DNA of 64,000 nucleotides from Thalassotalea sp. PS06. Lineage in GTDB: Bacteria > Pseudomonadota > Gammaproteobacteria > Enterobacterales > Alteromonadaceae. Shown here piece by piece: positions 26,995 through 36,257 of the stretch. A model generated the notes under the pieces. It worked only from the letters and a program-made list of their open reading frames with translations. It did no database searches and was not told where the DNA came from. Both the position numbers and the translations under genes were made by a program. The stretch spans positions 3,658,001-3,722,000 of the forward strand of contig NZ_CP041638.1 of the NCBI RefSeq assembly GCF_007197775.1. Reading direction: 5' to 3'. The first letter of the stretch is position 1. Each line of letters opens with the position of its first letter.

Positions 26995-28056
26995 TTGAGA
27001 AAGAAGCACCTAATGATAGACCTTTTTTCAGGATGTGGTGGATTATCTTATGGCTTTGAACAGGCAGGATTTGACTGCGTAATTGGTGTTGACCATGATG
27101 AAGCTGCTCTTGAAACCTTTGGCCACAATCATCCTCACGCTATACCAATGAAGCTCGACCTTTCAGAAGACGACAGCATAAAAGAAATTGTTAAGGCCTT
27201 AGGAAATACAAAAATAAACTTAATTGTAGGCGGCCCCCCTTGCCAGGGTTTTTCTTTGACAGGACCACGCAATGAGGATGATTCACGCAACAAGCTTTTT
27301 TATTCGATATTCAAACTGGCAAAACGTTTAAGTCCTGAATTTTTAGTAATTGAAAATGTCCCGGGAATAGCCAATCTCTACGGTGGTCGCGCACGCAACG
27401 CCATTATTGAAGAGTTTGAAAAACTAAATTATGTAACTCACGAAAAGCTACTCTATGCTCCGGATTATGGCATACCTCAAATTAGAAAACGGATGTTCTA
27501 TGTTGGCGTGAAGAGATCTTATAGTTTCAGTTTTCCTGAACCAACTCACGATTCTAAGAGCTATGTTTCTTGTGAGCAAGCTATCGGTGACCTTCCATGC
27601 TTCAAATCAGACTTAGGAAGCGAAATAGCAGAATACACAACTAAGCCTACAACTGATTATCAGAAACAAATGAGGGACGGTTCAAATGAACTGTTCAATC
27701 ATGTCGGTACTAAACATACGGATCATGTAGTATCAGTTATCCAACAAGTTCCTGAAGGAGGAAACCACAAGGATCTTCCGCCAGGAGTAGGGGAATCAAG
27801 AAAGTTTAATGAGGCCTGGACTCGCTATCATAGCAAAAAGCCGTCAAGAACGATTGATACGGGCCATCGTAACCATTTCCACTATAAATATGACAGAGTT
27901 CCAACGGTACGGGAAAATGCTCGACTGCAATCATTTCCTGATAAATTTCAATTTTTAGGTTCGAAAACACAACAATATAAGCAGGTCGGAAACGCTGTTC
28001 CTCCTTTATTAGGGTTTCATTTAGGAAAGGTTATTTTAGATTTGTTGGAAGAATAA
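26995..28056 (+). CDS. DNA (cytosine-5) methyltransferase M1 of a LlaJI/BsuMI-like RM system
   Basis: About 353 aa from the TTG at 26995, chosen for its AAGGAG; this puts motif I at the usual distance from the N-terminus. m5C motifs: FSGCGG (11-16), the PC dipeptide in GGPPCQGFS (catalytic Cys about 83), ENVPG (about 120), QIRKRM (about 162) and GNAVPP (about 332). The target-recognition region lies between motifs VIII and IX. A second m5C methyltransferase starts 2 bp after its stop, and a McrB-like plus nuclease pair follows. Two methylases are needed when the site is asymmetric, each enzyme covering one strand. The recognition site is not deducible. Confidence 0.9.
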   Translation: MRKKHLMIDLFSGCGGLSYGFEQAGFDCVIGVDHDEAALETFGHNHPHAIPMKLDLSEDDSIKEIVKALGNTKINLIVGGPPCQGFSLTGPRNEDDSRNKLFYSIFKLAKRLSPEFLVIENVPGIANLYGGRARNAIIEEFEKLNYVTHEKLLYAPDYGIPQIRKRMFYVGVKRSYSFSFPEPTHDSKSYVSCEQAIGDLPCFKSDLGSEIAEYTTKPTTDYQKQMRDGSNELFNHVGTKHTDHVVSVIQQVPEGGNHKDLPPGVGESRKFNEAWTRYHSKKPSRTIDTGHRNHFHYKYDRVPTVRENARLQSFPDKFQFLGSKTQQYKQVGNAVPPLLGFHLGKVILDLLEE

Positions 28057-28057
28057 T

Positions 28058-29263
28058 ATGCTTAATACAATTGACCTGTTCGCCGGATGTGGCGGTTTGA
28101 CAGAAGGGTTTAAACAATCTGGCGGATATAAAATGCTAGCTGCTGTGGAGTGGGATAAAGATGCTCACAGTACTCTGCAAAACCGTTTAGCAACGGCTTA
28201 TGGTTATGAAAACCCAGAAGATTGTTGCATTCTTTTTGACATACGAGAAACTCAGCAACTAATCAATGGAATCAAGTCTAAATGCTACCCTGTACATCCT
28301 GGGCTTGATGGAATAATTAAAAAGCAAAAAGTTGACGTAATAATTGGCGGCCCTCCATGTCAGGCATATTCAGTGGCAGGACGCATTCGTGATGCAAATG
28401 GGATGCATGATGATTACAGAAATTTTCTTTTTGAATCATATATGAAAGTCGTAGATCACTATCAACCTGACGCTTTTATATTTGAAAATGTCCCTGGAAT
28501 GTTAAGCGCAGCGCCAGGAGGCATATCCATAACAGATAGAATTACAGAGACCTTCAATAATAGTGGTTATATTATATCTGGCAAACTTAAAGAGCAGGCT
28601 TTGTTCGATACATCAGAGTTTGGAGTTCCACAAAAGAGAAAAAGAGTAATAATCGCAGCTTTTAGAAAGAAGTCTTTTTCTGATGCACTGAAGAAGGTTG
28701 ATCTATTCTATAGATATTTAAACGAACAGAAATCTGACAAAGTCATGACTGTCGAATCAGCATTTAAAGGGCTACCTAAGTTATATCCTTTGTCTTCGCC
28801 AGATACGCGTAAGTCACATCAACAAGTAAAACCAACTAACAATATAGTCAGTGATCACAACCCTCGATTTCACAACCAAAGGGATATTGAAATATTTAGA
28901 TTATTAGCAGAAGATATTGAAACAAAAAAGTATAAATATACGTCATCCACAGCACTTCAGCAGCTATACACGGAAAGAACCGGAAAATCATCTTCAGTTC
29001 ACAAGTATCACGTTTTAAGAACTGATTCTCCTAGCAATACAATACCTGCACACTTATACAAGGATGGATTGCGGCATATACATCCAGATTCACGCCAAGC
29101 AAGAAGCATTACCGTTAGGGAAGCTGCAAGATTGCAGTCCTTTCCAGACGATTTCGAATTTCTCGGCTCAAACGGCTCTAAGTACAAAATGATAGGCAAT
29201 GCTGTGCCACCTAATTTCGCAAAAAAAATCAGTCTGGCCTTAGCAAAATCTCTCCAGGAATAG
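28058..29263 (+). CDS. DNA (cytosine-5) methyltransferase M2 of the same RM system
   Basis: A 401-aa m5C methyltransferase. FAGCGG (8-13), catalytic Cys about 101 in GGPPCQAYS, ENVPG (143-147), PQKRKRV and C-terminal MIGNAVPPNFA. It differs clearly from M1 (an insert before motif IV and a longer target-recognition part), so it is a partner rather than a recent duplicate. The ATG is 2 bp after the M1 stop, with GGAAG inside the M1 tail as RBS, indicating translational coupling. It likely methylates the opposite strand or a second version of the site. Confidence 0.9.
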   Translation: MLNTIDLFAGCGGLTEGFKQSGGYKMLAAVEWDKDAHSTLQNRLATAYGYENPEDCCILFDIRETQQLINGIKSKCYPVHPGLDGIIKKQKVDVIIGGPPCQAYSVAGRIRDANGMHDDYRNFLFESYMKVVDHYQPDAFIFENVPGMLSAAPGGISITDRITETFNNSGYIISGKLKEQALFDTSEFGVPQKRKRVIIAAFRKKSFSDALKKVDLFYRYLNEQKSDKVMTVESAFKGLPKLYPLSSPDTRKSHQQVKPTNNIVSDHNPRFHNQRDIEIFRLLAEDIETKKYKYTSSTALQQLYTERTGKSSSVHKYHVLRTDSPSNTIPAHLYKDGLRHIHPDSRQARSITVREAARLQSFPDDFEFLGSNGSKYKMIGNAVPPNFAKKISLALAKSLQE

Positions 29264-29841
29264 CGCGTACTTTTAAAATAACTAACAAAAAGATAATATA
29301 AATATCTCGTTCCACGTTATGGAGTAAGTGAGCAAATACTGAAAAATACGCTAGAGATAGAATGCACAATAGAAAACGGACAGATTTGGATAGCTACAAA
29401 TTAAAAAATGCGAGTTAATATAAAATTTACACTAACTCCATTGATAATGATATTAATAAAAACAATGATTTATTTGGCACTCGCTGAGGGGCTAAATGTG
29501 AACTAACAGATAATAATCTTTCTTACAAGAACCGTTATTGTCATGACGCTGTCCAGATAAAGGCTTTCTCTTCCGTTAGATCTTGTTGTGCAATGAATGG
29601 CATCGCTATCAGTAAAAATATTCATTGGTTATGTGATCGTAATTATTTCAGAATAGAAAAATTCTGGGGAGTGCCAAATTCACCCAGATGCTCGTATGAA
29701 TGTTAAAAGGAATTATATGTGCTCAAAAGTTTATTTTCCAAATTCAGTTTCAGAAAAACTTGTTAGAGGCTTCCTTGTATTTCATTCAACAGATAGTTTT
29801 AAACGATTAAAAACCAACTCTGTTAATTTATAGAGGTCATT
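29264..29841. other. AT-rich gap inside the RM operon
   Basis: 578 bp, strongly AT-rich. Only very short frames are present, among them the 38-45 codon ORF at 29696-29833. It may hold a separate promoter for the two restriction genes, allowing methylation to start first, but I could not fix a promoter by eye. Confidence 0.45.
29696..29833 (+). CDS. Possible small ORF before the McrB-like gene
   Basis: 45 codons from the ATG at 29696, or 38 from the ATG at 29717, which has AAGGA 6 nt upstream. It reads MCSKVYFPNSVSEKLVRGF and ends 8 bp before the McrB-like ATG, a spacing suggesting translational coupling. No family is recognised. It could be a leader peptide, a small regulator or chance. Confidence 0.3.
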   Translation: MNVKRNYMCSKVYFPNSVSEKLVRGFLVFHSTDSFKRLKTNSVNL

Positions 29842-31497
29842 ATGTCTCAATTAGTATGGATCCACCGCTTTAACGCAAATGAATTAGGCTTGGGAAATCG
29901 AGGCCCATTTTGCTTGGTCCCAGTGGAAGCTCGAAATATATTCTTTCCTGAATTTAACTTTGAAAGTAACCCATACATAAATGAAGAAGTAACAGTTTTA
30001 TTTCATGATGTGAATACAACATGCAACGCTACATATTCTAAACCTCCTTCAAAAACCGAACATAGATTATCCTTGTCGGGTTTTAGTGAATATATTGGAG
30101 ATGAAACTTCGAACAAAAACATAACCCCTGGTGCTATTGGCTGTTTTTATCGAAAAGATGACGTTTTGCATTTTTCTGTAGCTCAGACTGATACAGTATA
30201 CGATCAATTGTTAAAAAATTTCCCCTCAAGAGGTCGTGATAACAATCTGGTTACCAGAGTTGTTGTAAAGGACAAAGAAGCTCAAGAACCAAGAATAACA
30301 TCGCAACTAAATGACAATCTCTCTCACATATTCATTCCTAAACCTTTTTTATTGTTAGCGGGCATTTCAGGTACAGGCAAAACCCGTTTTGTAAGACAGC
30401 AAGCAAATTCGCACAATCTTAATAGTAAAAATTTCTGCCTTGTTCCCGTGAGACCAGACTGGCATGAGCCATCAGATCTTCTGGGCTATATATCGAGAGT
30501 TGGTGGCAAACCGGAATATGTATCAACTAAGGTTTTACAGTTTATTATCGAGGCGTGGAAAGCTGTTGCTCCAAATTCAAACAATGATGGCATGGGTGAA
30601 CTAAATTTAAATAGTGCACCATACTGGTTGTGCTTGGATGAGATGAATCTCGCCCCAGTCGAACAGTATTTTGCTGATTATCTTTCAGTACTTGAAAGTA
30701 GAGAATTTATTGATGGCAAATATAGCTGCGATCCTCTACTCGACAAGTCAGTACTAAAAACAGAAGGTGCGAATATACAGAAAGATCTCAACTTAGTTGA
30801 TGATCAAAACCTGTGGGAATACTTTTATAATAACGGTATCAGTTTACCACCCAATATGATTGTTGCTGGTACGGTCAATATGGATGAAACAACGCATGGT
30901 TTTTCACGCAAGGTGATTGATCGCGCCTTATCCATAGATTTTGGTGAATTCTTTCCAAATGATTACAAAAAATACATGGAGCGGACACAGAATAAACCGA
31001 AAACTATGACCTACAGCACGAAAACTCATTTTTCCAGAACGACTTTTGAGTGCAGCGCTGATATTGATGGAAGCAAAACAGCAACGTTTCTTGATGAAGT
31101 AAATAATATACTTCGCAATACTCCATTTGAACTTGCCTACAGAGCTCTTAACGAAGCCTTGTTACACGTTGATATTTTTAAACCTGACACAGAAGAAAAA
31201 CTTCAAGCTGTCTGGGATGACTTTCTAATGACTAAGGTACTGCCACGCATCGATGGCGATGATGACAAATTGCGGATCGTTCTAAACGATAAACCTGTGA
31301 ATTTGCTCGATCAACTTGAAACGGTTTTATCCGATAAACTAAACCTTATTTGGAGCGAAGACAAAAAACGTATCGACCTGTTACAAATTGATGAAAATGG
31401 CTTGGAGATTGATGATATTCTTTGTCGTTCGAGAAAGAAAATAAGTTGGATGCGAAACAGGCTCGATGTTAATACATTCACCAGTTATTGGCCTTAG
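29842..31497 (+). CDS. McrB-like AAA+ NTPase (R1) of a LlaJI-like RM system
   Basis: 551 aa. The N-terminal ~150 residues (WIHRFNANELGLGNRGPFC to YRKDDVLHFSV) resemble the B3-like DNA-binding domain of LlaJI R1 and NgoFVII-type enzymes. The AAA+ domain of the McrB group follows: Walker A GISGTGKT (174-181), Walker B LCLDEM (263-268), TVNMDET (344-350) and SRKVIDRA (355-362) with its arginine. It would read the site and translocate or activate its nuclease partner encoded 29 bp downstream. The co-operonic methylases argue for a modification-protected system rather than the methyl-dependent McrBC type IV role. Confidence 0.87.
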   Translation: MSQLVWIHRFNANELGLGNRGPFCLVPVEARNIFFPEFNFESNPYINEEVTVLFHDVNTTCNATYSKPPSKTEHRLSLSGFSEYIGDETSNKNITPGAIGCFYRKDDVLHFSVAQTDTVYDQLLKNFPSRGRDNNLVTRVVVKDKEAQEPRITSQLNDNLSHIFIPKPFLLLAGISGTGKTRFVRQQANSHNLNSKNFCLVPVRPDWHEPSDLLGYISRVGGKPEYVSTKVLQFIIEAWKAVAPNSNNDGMGELNLNSAPYWLCLDEMNLAPVEQYFADYLSVLESREFIDGKYSCDPLLDKSVLKTEGANIQKDLNLVDDQNLWEYFYNNGISLPPNMIVAGTVNMDETTHGFSRKVIDRALSIDFGEFFPNDYKKYMERTQNKPKTMTYSTKTHFSRTTFECSADIDGSKTATFLDEVNNILRNTPFELAYRALNEALLHVDIFKPDTEEKLQAVWDDFLMTKVLPRIDGDDDKLRIVLNDKPVNLLDQLETVLSDKLNLIWSEDKKRIDLLQIDENGLEIDDILCRSRKKISWMRNRLDVNTFTSYWP

Positions 31498-31526
31498 TTT
31501 TGACTCAACTAAGATAGAGTTTATCC

Positions 31527-33857
31527 ATGCCTGAGCTCATCTCTATTCAGTCTGACAACTTTGATCTCATAGTCTGGTCAAAGAATATTGACGGTAGTAG
31601 AAAACGATTAGCCAAAACATTGCTAGCCAGGGGAAAACCATTACCAGCCTCCGATGTTATTGTTTCTCCTGCTATTAGCAAGGGTTCAGGAAAAGCGAAA
31701 ACAGAGTTCAAATGCCAAGATGGAAAGCCCATATTTTTTGAAAACAAACAGTATGATATCGAATTCGTTTTCAATGACAAACTCAAGGACGGTTTCTCTA
31801 TAAACGCCCCGAGAGTTGAACACCGATTGCGGTCTGTTGAAGACTCTTTTCATTACAGCGAGAGAACCAATTCTCTCAGGGCTACAATCAATACCGGCAA
31901 TGACATTGGTTGGTTCAGATTTGATCTTGTCTATCAACTTGACGGAAAGGACAAACGCCAATCAATCTCTTTTGAAATTCATCCAACAAAAATGGATATG
32001 ACTTCTGATATGCGGGTAATGAATACTGCAATAGATGAAGTTTTTCCGTTATGGCGATTTTCTCTCGCCGAAAAAACTGAACAAAAAATGCAAGCTGCTA
32101 AAAAGCCCCACCCTGATTTTCTATTACTTTGGCTGGCGCAATTTGAAAAGCTGTTTAGTGAACTGACTTATGGTCTTAAGCATATAATAAATGCGCCACA
32201 TAGCCGCCTAATACCTACTGAAAAAAGCGTACGAATAGATAGGCTTAAAGGCAAGCTGTCAGCTAAGTTGGAAGAAAACATTGCGGTAGCGATTGCGGAT
32301 AAACGAACCGACAAGCGTTTTTCACTAAACAAGAAAATTTTAAGTGTTGATACACCTGAAAACCGTTTTATCAAGTCAGTTGTTACCACTACTGTATCTA
32401 GACTTACAAAAATTAAAGCCGCGGCTTTTAAAAGCCAGAGTGAGCCGGAAAAGCAAAGGCTTTCCGACAGCTTTATTGGCAAGTTAGATAATTGGCAAAA
32501 TACTATACATGAATACCTACAACAGCCTCTATTCAAGGAAGTGGGGAGCTTTAGAGGCTTGAGAAGAGAATCTCTGGTTTTGCAGCAGAAGTCTGGCTAT
32601 GCGAAAGTTTATAAGGTTTGGCAACAATTAAAATGGTATCTGGAACTACTCGAAGGGGATAACAACCTATCATTAAGAAGTGTTGCTGAGCTATACGAGG
32701 TCTGGTGTTTTCTTGAAATTCGCAGAATCCTATTGGATCTTGAATTTATTGAAGTTGATCGTAAACATATCCCGTTAATAAACACGGGAGTTGAAGTCTC
32801 ACTCAAAGATGGTTTGCAAGGTACTCTCCTGCTGAAACGAGATGACGGCATAAAAATACGTCTTGCGCATGAACCACGTTTCGGAAAAACAGGGGCTACG
32901 ATTAAATCTTGGACCACAACCCAAAAACCAGATATCTATCTTGAAGCTACATTTCCCAACATGGAGAAAATTGTCTGGCTATTCGATGCCAAGTATCGCA
33001 TCAACAATCCTGATGATTCCGATAACAGTGCTGATTATGTGCCGGATGATGCCATTAACCAGATGCACAGATACCGGGATGCATTGATACACATTGAAAA
33101 ACAAAAAGATAACGATATAGTGCGAAAATCCAGGCCTATTTTTGGTGGCTATGCATTGTACCCAGGGTTCTACGATCAATCACTCGAACTAAACCCTTAT
33201 GACACGGAGATTGAAGAAATTGGTATTGGTGCGTTCAGTCTACTGCCAACCCCAGATAATAGTGGCAGCATTTGGTTGACAAACTTTCTGAAAGAAAAGC
33301 TGAATAGAAAGCCTGCCGAATATATTAACTCCATAACGGACAAATATTATGTAGAGGAAGCCCCCAGAATCCCTTACCTAGGAACGGGTGTTTCGCGATT
33401 TAGTGATCTAGTTATAGTTGCCAACCAGCTGGGCCCGAACCGTGATCTGAAATATAAAAGCAATTTTAAAGCAGGTAACGCCGAATTTTATCATACAAAG
33501 CAATTCGCCTTTCGAAGACAAAGTATTGAACATCATATAATTCAAGAGGCACGCTATTTGGCGGTAGCTGTAGACAGCCAAAATGAAACAAGAGAGATCG
33601 AGTATATCTATCCGATTTTAAACTCAACAAAAGTAAAAAGAAGAGACATAAGTACAGAACAATCTGGCTGCAAAAATTACGCTAATCCTAATGAAATATA
33701 CTGGCTATTCACATTAGGAAAAGCCCTAAAAATTAAACAGATAGTTAGCGTCTATCCAGACACAAGCTTTAAATTAAAGCTAGTCACTCTAGAAGAACTA
33801 TCACGTACAACGGACTGGGGGCAACTTAACGAAAAATATCATTCCTTAGTGCGATAG
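31527..33857 (+). CDS. DUF2357 / PD-(D/E)XK nuclease (R2, McrC-like) of a LlaJI-like RM system
   Basis: A 776-aa restriction subunit. The N-terminal half carries a DUF2357-like region. The nuclease core is visible at IVWLFDAKYRI, with Asp about 487 and Lys in the D-x-K motif, preceded by a Glu-containing LEATFPNMEK strand. It is longer than E. coli McrC (about 350 aa) and matches the large R2 type of LlaJI. The last 12 bp overlap the convergent gene's end (33846-33857). With the preceding McrB-like protein it forms the cutting complex. Confidence 0.83.
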   Translation: MPELISIQSDNFDLIVWSKNIDGSRKRLAKTLLARGKPLPASDVIVSPAISKGSGKAKTEFKCQDGKPIFFENKQYDIEFVFNDKLKDGFSINAPRVEHRLRSVEDSFHYSERTNSLRATINTGNDIGWFRFDLVYQLDGKDKRQSISFEIHPTKMDMTSDMRVMNTAIDEVFPLWRFSLAEKTEQKMQAAKKPHPDFLLLWLAQFEKLFSELTYGLKHIINAPHSRLIPTEKSVRIDRLKGKLSAKLEENIAVAIADKRTDKRFSLNKKILSVDTPENRFIKSVVTTTVSRLTKIKAAAFKSQSEPEKQRLSDSFIGKLDNWQNTIHEYLQQPLFKEVGSFRGLRRESLVLQQKSGYAKVYKVWQQLKWYLELLEGDNNLSLRSVAELYEVWCFLEIRRILLDLEFIEVDRKHIPLINTGVEVSLKDGLQGTLLLKRDDGIKIRLAHEPRFGKTGATIKSWTTTQKPDIYLEATFPNMEKIVWLFDAKYRINNPDDSDNSADYVPDDAINQMHRYRDALIHIEKQKDNDIVRKSRPIFGGYALYPGFYDQSLELNPYDTEIEEIGIGAFSLLPTPDNSGSIWLTNFLKEKLNRKPAEYINSITDKYYVEEAPRIPYLGTGVSRFSDLVIVANQLGPNRDLKYKSNFKAGNAEFYHTKQFAFRRQSIEHHIIQEARYLAVAVDSQNETREIEYIYPILNSTKVKRRDISTEQSGCKNYANPNEIYWLFTLGKALKIKQIVSVYPDTSFKLKLVTLEELSRTTDWGQLNEKYHSLVR

Positions 33858-34490
33858 CCCGATAGCTACAAATCTCCCCGAACTCAACAACCAACACACA
33901 GCAAAGATATTTAAAATAACCGTCATCCAGAAAACTAACCTAAATTCTTTCTTTTTTGATTTGTGCCTGATGAGTTGTTGAGCGATAGCAGCACCGGGCC
34001 AGCCGCCAAATAATGCAAATAAGTGCAAGGTGCTCTCTGATGTGCGCCAGCCACCATGTTGAGCTTTGTGCTTATCCCAGCCGTACATCAAAAATGTGAA
34101 TATGCTTAGGCCAATGTAGATAAAAACCAGCGTTAGAGAAATGCCAGCATAGACGGAATAAAAGAACAAACAAGCTAGAAATAATAGGGCTAGGTAAATA
34201 CTAAACTTACTCGTCTGCTGTGGCTGTTTCTTGATGAGCTTTTCACCGGAAAACGTAGCATCGATAGCGCAAGCTCTGCCTTTGTTATCACTAGAAAGTG
34301 TATAGGTGATGACATCGTTAATTTGCGGTGTACGTTTGCGGCATGCATTTGCGGATTGGAAATCTGATTTGTGGATAAATACGTTTTTGCCGCTCACAGT
34401 AGTCGTGGGCGCAATAAAGCCAAATCCCTTACCAGCATCCCAGCTAATTAATTTCCCTTTAGATCTCACGTTTACTTCCTTGGACTTCAA
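33846..34490 (-). CDS. Cold-shock domain / DUF1294 membrane protein
   Basis: A 214-aa fusion. The N-terminal cold-shock domain (GKLISWDAGKGFGFIAP with the RNP-1-like KGFGFI, and VFIHKSD) covers about residues 10-80. After a short linker come transmembrane helices (ISIYLALLFLACLFFYSVYAG-like, then LVFIYIGLSIFTFLMYGWDK) and the DUF1294 signature WRTSESTLHLFALFGGWPGA. This architecture is common in gammaproteobacteria; the role is unknown (RNA-binding head on a membrane anchor). It converges with the R2 gene, overlapping by 12 bp. Confidence 0.87.
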   Translation of the reverse strand: MKSKEVNVRSKGKLISWDAGKGFGFIAPTTTVSGKNVFIHKSDFQSANACRKRTPQINDVITYTLSSDNKGRACAIDATFSGEKLIKKQPQQTSKFSIYLALLFLACLFFYSVYAGISLTLVFIYIGLSIFTFLMYGWDKHKAQHGGWRTSESTLHLFALFGGWPGAAIAQQLIRHKSKKKEFRLVFWMTVILNIFAVCWLLSSGRFVAIGLSH

Positions 34491-34614
34491 ATGAATATTA
34501 GCGATGGTAATCCTATCATAAAGGCGGAGGCAGAAACTTCAACACAGTCGACGAGTCTGCAATTCCTTAGCATTAAGCGAGTTTCATGCAGACCAGTGCC
34601 TACGGGCTTCCAAC

Positions 34615-35745
34615 TTAAAAATCAATAATACTATTGCTATCTTTTGTCATTAGAGTCATCAAACGCGGCTGCACAAATAGCTTTTCCTTCCCGGAATGAA
34701 TTTCTTGAAGAACACCAATATCCGCCAATTGTTTTAAATAAATGGAAGCGGTTTGTCTTTTTGCAATATCACGCTCAACCAGGTTACTGATTCGGCAATA
34801 GGGTTGTTCAAAAATAAGCTGAACAAGTTCAAAGCTATAAATTTTAGGTAGCTGGGCCTTTATGTGATCGATTGTCCTTTCCATGAGTATTCTAATCGCG
34901 GTTATTTTTTCACAGGTCCATATTGCTGTTTGCTCCACACCTTTTAATATGAATACCAACCACGCTTCCCAATCCTGATCTTTGGTTACTTGATTCAAAA
35001 AACGATAATAGTCCTGTTTGTTATGAACAATGAAACGACTCAAATATAGAATCGGTAGCGTTAAAAGACCGCTCTCAATAAGATATAAAACATTAAGGAT
35101 ACGACCTGTACGGCCATTGCCGTCATAAAAAGGATGGATGGCTTCAAATTGATAATGACTAACAGCCATTTTTAAAAGTGGATCCAGGTCATCTTCATCA
35201 TGCAGAAATCGCTCCCAGTTGGTTAACAAGTCACGGATAACATCCTCTCCAACTGGTGGAGTATAGATAATTTCACCTGTCGTTTGGTTGCCGATAAAAG
35301 TACCTGTTACTTTACGAATTTCCATTTCAGCATGCTTTAACGTACTGCACACCTCAATGGCAGTAGCTGTGCAAAGCGGCTTTTTTTCAAGTTGGATAAA
35401 GCCCTGATATAACGCCGTTCGGTAACGTAATGCTTCCTTGGTTGCATGATCGGCGCCTTTGTCTCCCTGCGCATACTGAAAAATCTTATCAGTGGTCGTG
35501 ACAATATTTTCTATCTCCGAGCTATCTTTCGCTTCAAGCAAAGGCAGCAAGTTAATTAACATGCTTTGATTCGGGATGAGTTCCCCAGCCTTTTTTAACT
35601 CTGCTAAGGCGGCACGCGCAGAAATGCAGGCTTTTAGCACAGCTCGGGTTTCTATGACATCCAGATTTGGCGGCAAAGTGGGTAATTGGTTGTAGGGCTG
35701 CTCGGCTTTCCAAATCATGTTTAAATTCCCAGATAATATCGACAT
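34615..35745 (-). CDS. Fic-family AMPylator with N-terminal inhibitory motif
   Basis: 376 aa. The Fic core motif [12 protein letters not shown] (204-215) is complete, so nucleotidyl transfer should be possible. SSEIEN (75-80) fits the class II autoinhibitory (S/T)xxxE(G/N) motif placed before the core. The C-terminal 80 residues form a winged-helix-like domain ([18 protein letters not shown]), so the protein may bind DNA. The upstream region has several TGTCGA palindromes, which would suit autoregulation. The target is unknown. Confidence 0.88.
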   Translation of the reverse strand: MSILSGNLNMIWKAEQPYNQLPTLPPNLDVIETRAVLKACISARAALAELKKAGELIPNQSMLINLLPLLEAKDSSEIENIVTTTDKIFQYAQGDKGADHATKEALRYRTALYQGFIQLEKKPLCTATAIEVCSTLKHAEMEIRKVTGTFIGNQTTGEIIYTPPVGEDVIRDLLTNWERFLHDEDDLDPLLKMAVSHYQFEAIHPFYDGNGRTGRILNVLYLIESGLLTLPILYLSRFIVHNKQDYYRFLNQVTKDQDWEAWLVFILKGVEQTAIWTCEKITAIRILMERTIDHIKAQLPKIYSFELVQLIFEQPYCRISNLVERDIAKRQTASIYLKQLADIGVLQEIHSGKEKLFVQPRLMTLMTKDSNSIIDF

Positions 35746-35768
35746 AAGCGTTGTATTGAGTCAGTGTA

Positions 35769-35846
35769 TGTCGATTCAATCGACACATCAATCAAATATG
35801 TCGACTTTTTCACCTTTTATCGACATATTGTTTCTGTGTGTCGATA
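35769..35846 (-). promoter_or_regulatory. TGTCGA palindrome cluster upstream of fic
   Basis: A perfect 17-bp palindrome TGTCGATTCAATCGACA at 35769-35785, a split inverted pair ATATGTCGA (35796-35804) / TCGACATAT (35820-35828), and a further TGTCGATA at 35839-35846. All lie just upstream of the fic start (35745) and are probably operator sites overlapping its promoter. Confidence 0.6.
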
Positions 35847-36257
35847 TCATCAGCTTAAAATAAAGGGCAAATAAAGGGACAAGTCTTGAACCATGCGTTT
35901 ACGAATGGAGCATCTTGCTTTGTCTATACCCTGTTCACAGTTAGTTAATTCTTAACGAAAAATTTCTGGGCAATCAATGTAAGCCAGGGATTCAAGCTTC
36001 TGCTTAAATCGATTATGAAACTGATATGTATAGAAAACAGGATAATTTATCCATTTCCTAGTGATACGTAAAAGAAGTTCTGCGTTACACTACTCGCCCA
36101 TCTTTTTCTAAAAACCCTTTTTTCGATAACAGCCACTAAGTTAAGCCAAAAAACACTTTTATGCGCATAAAAGTGTCAAGCGTTAGCATAAATAAGCGCA
36201 TGGTCGAGGCTCAATTTAAATCTCATACTTTTACGCACAGAAAAATGTTGTAACGTT
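35847..36257. other. Intergenic region with left copy of an 86-bp repeat
   Basis: No gene. It holds the degenerate word ACAAGTCTTGAACC near 35879 and the repeat copy at 35965-36051. The last part is the 3' flank of hipA module 2. Confidence 0.5.
35965..36051 (+). repeat. 86-bp direct repeat, left of HipBA module 2
   Basis: About 90% identical by eye to 38916-39001. Both contain CAATCAATGTAAG, AAGCTTCTGCTTAAATCG and GATATGTATAGAAAACAGG. Confidence 0.75.
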
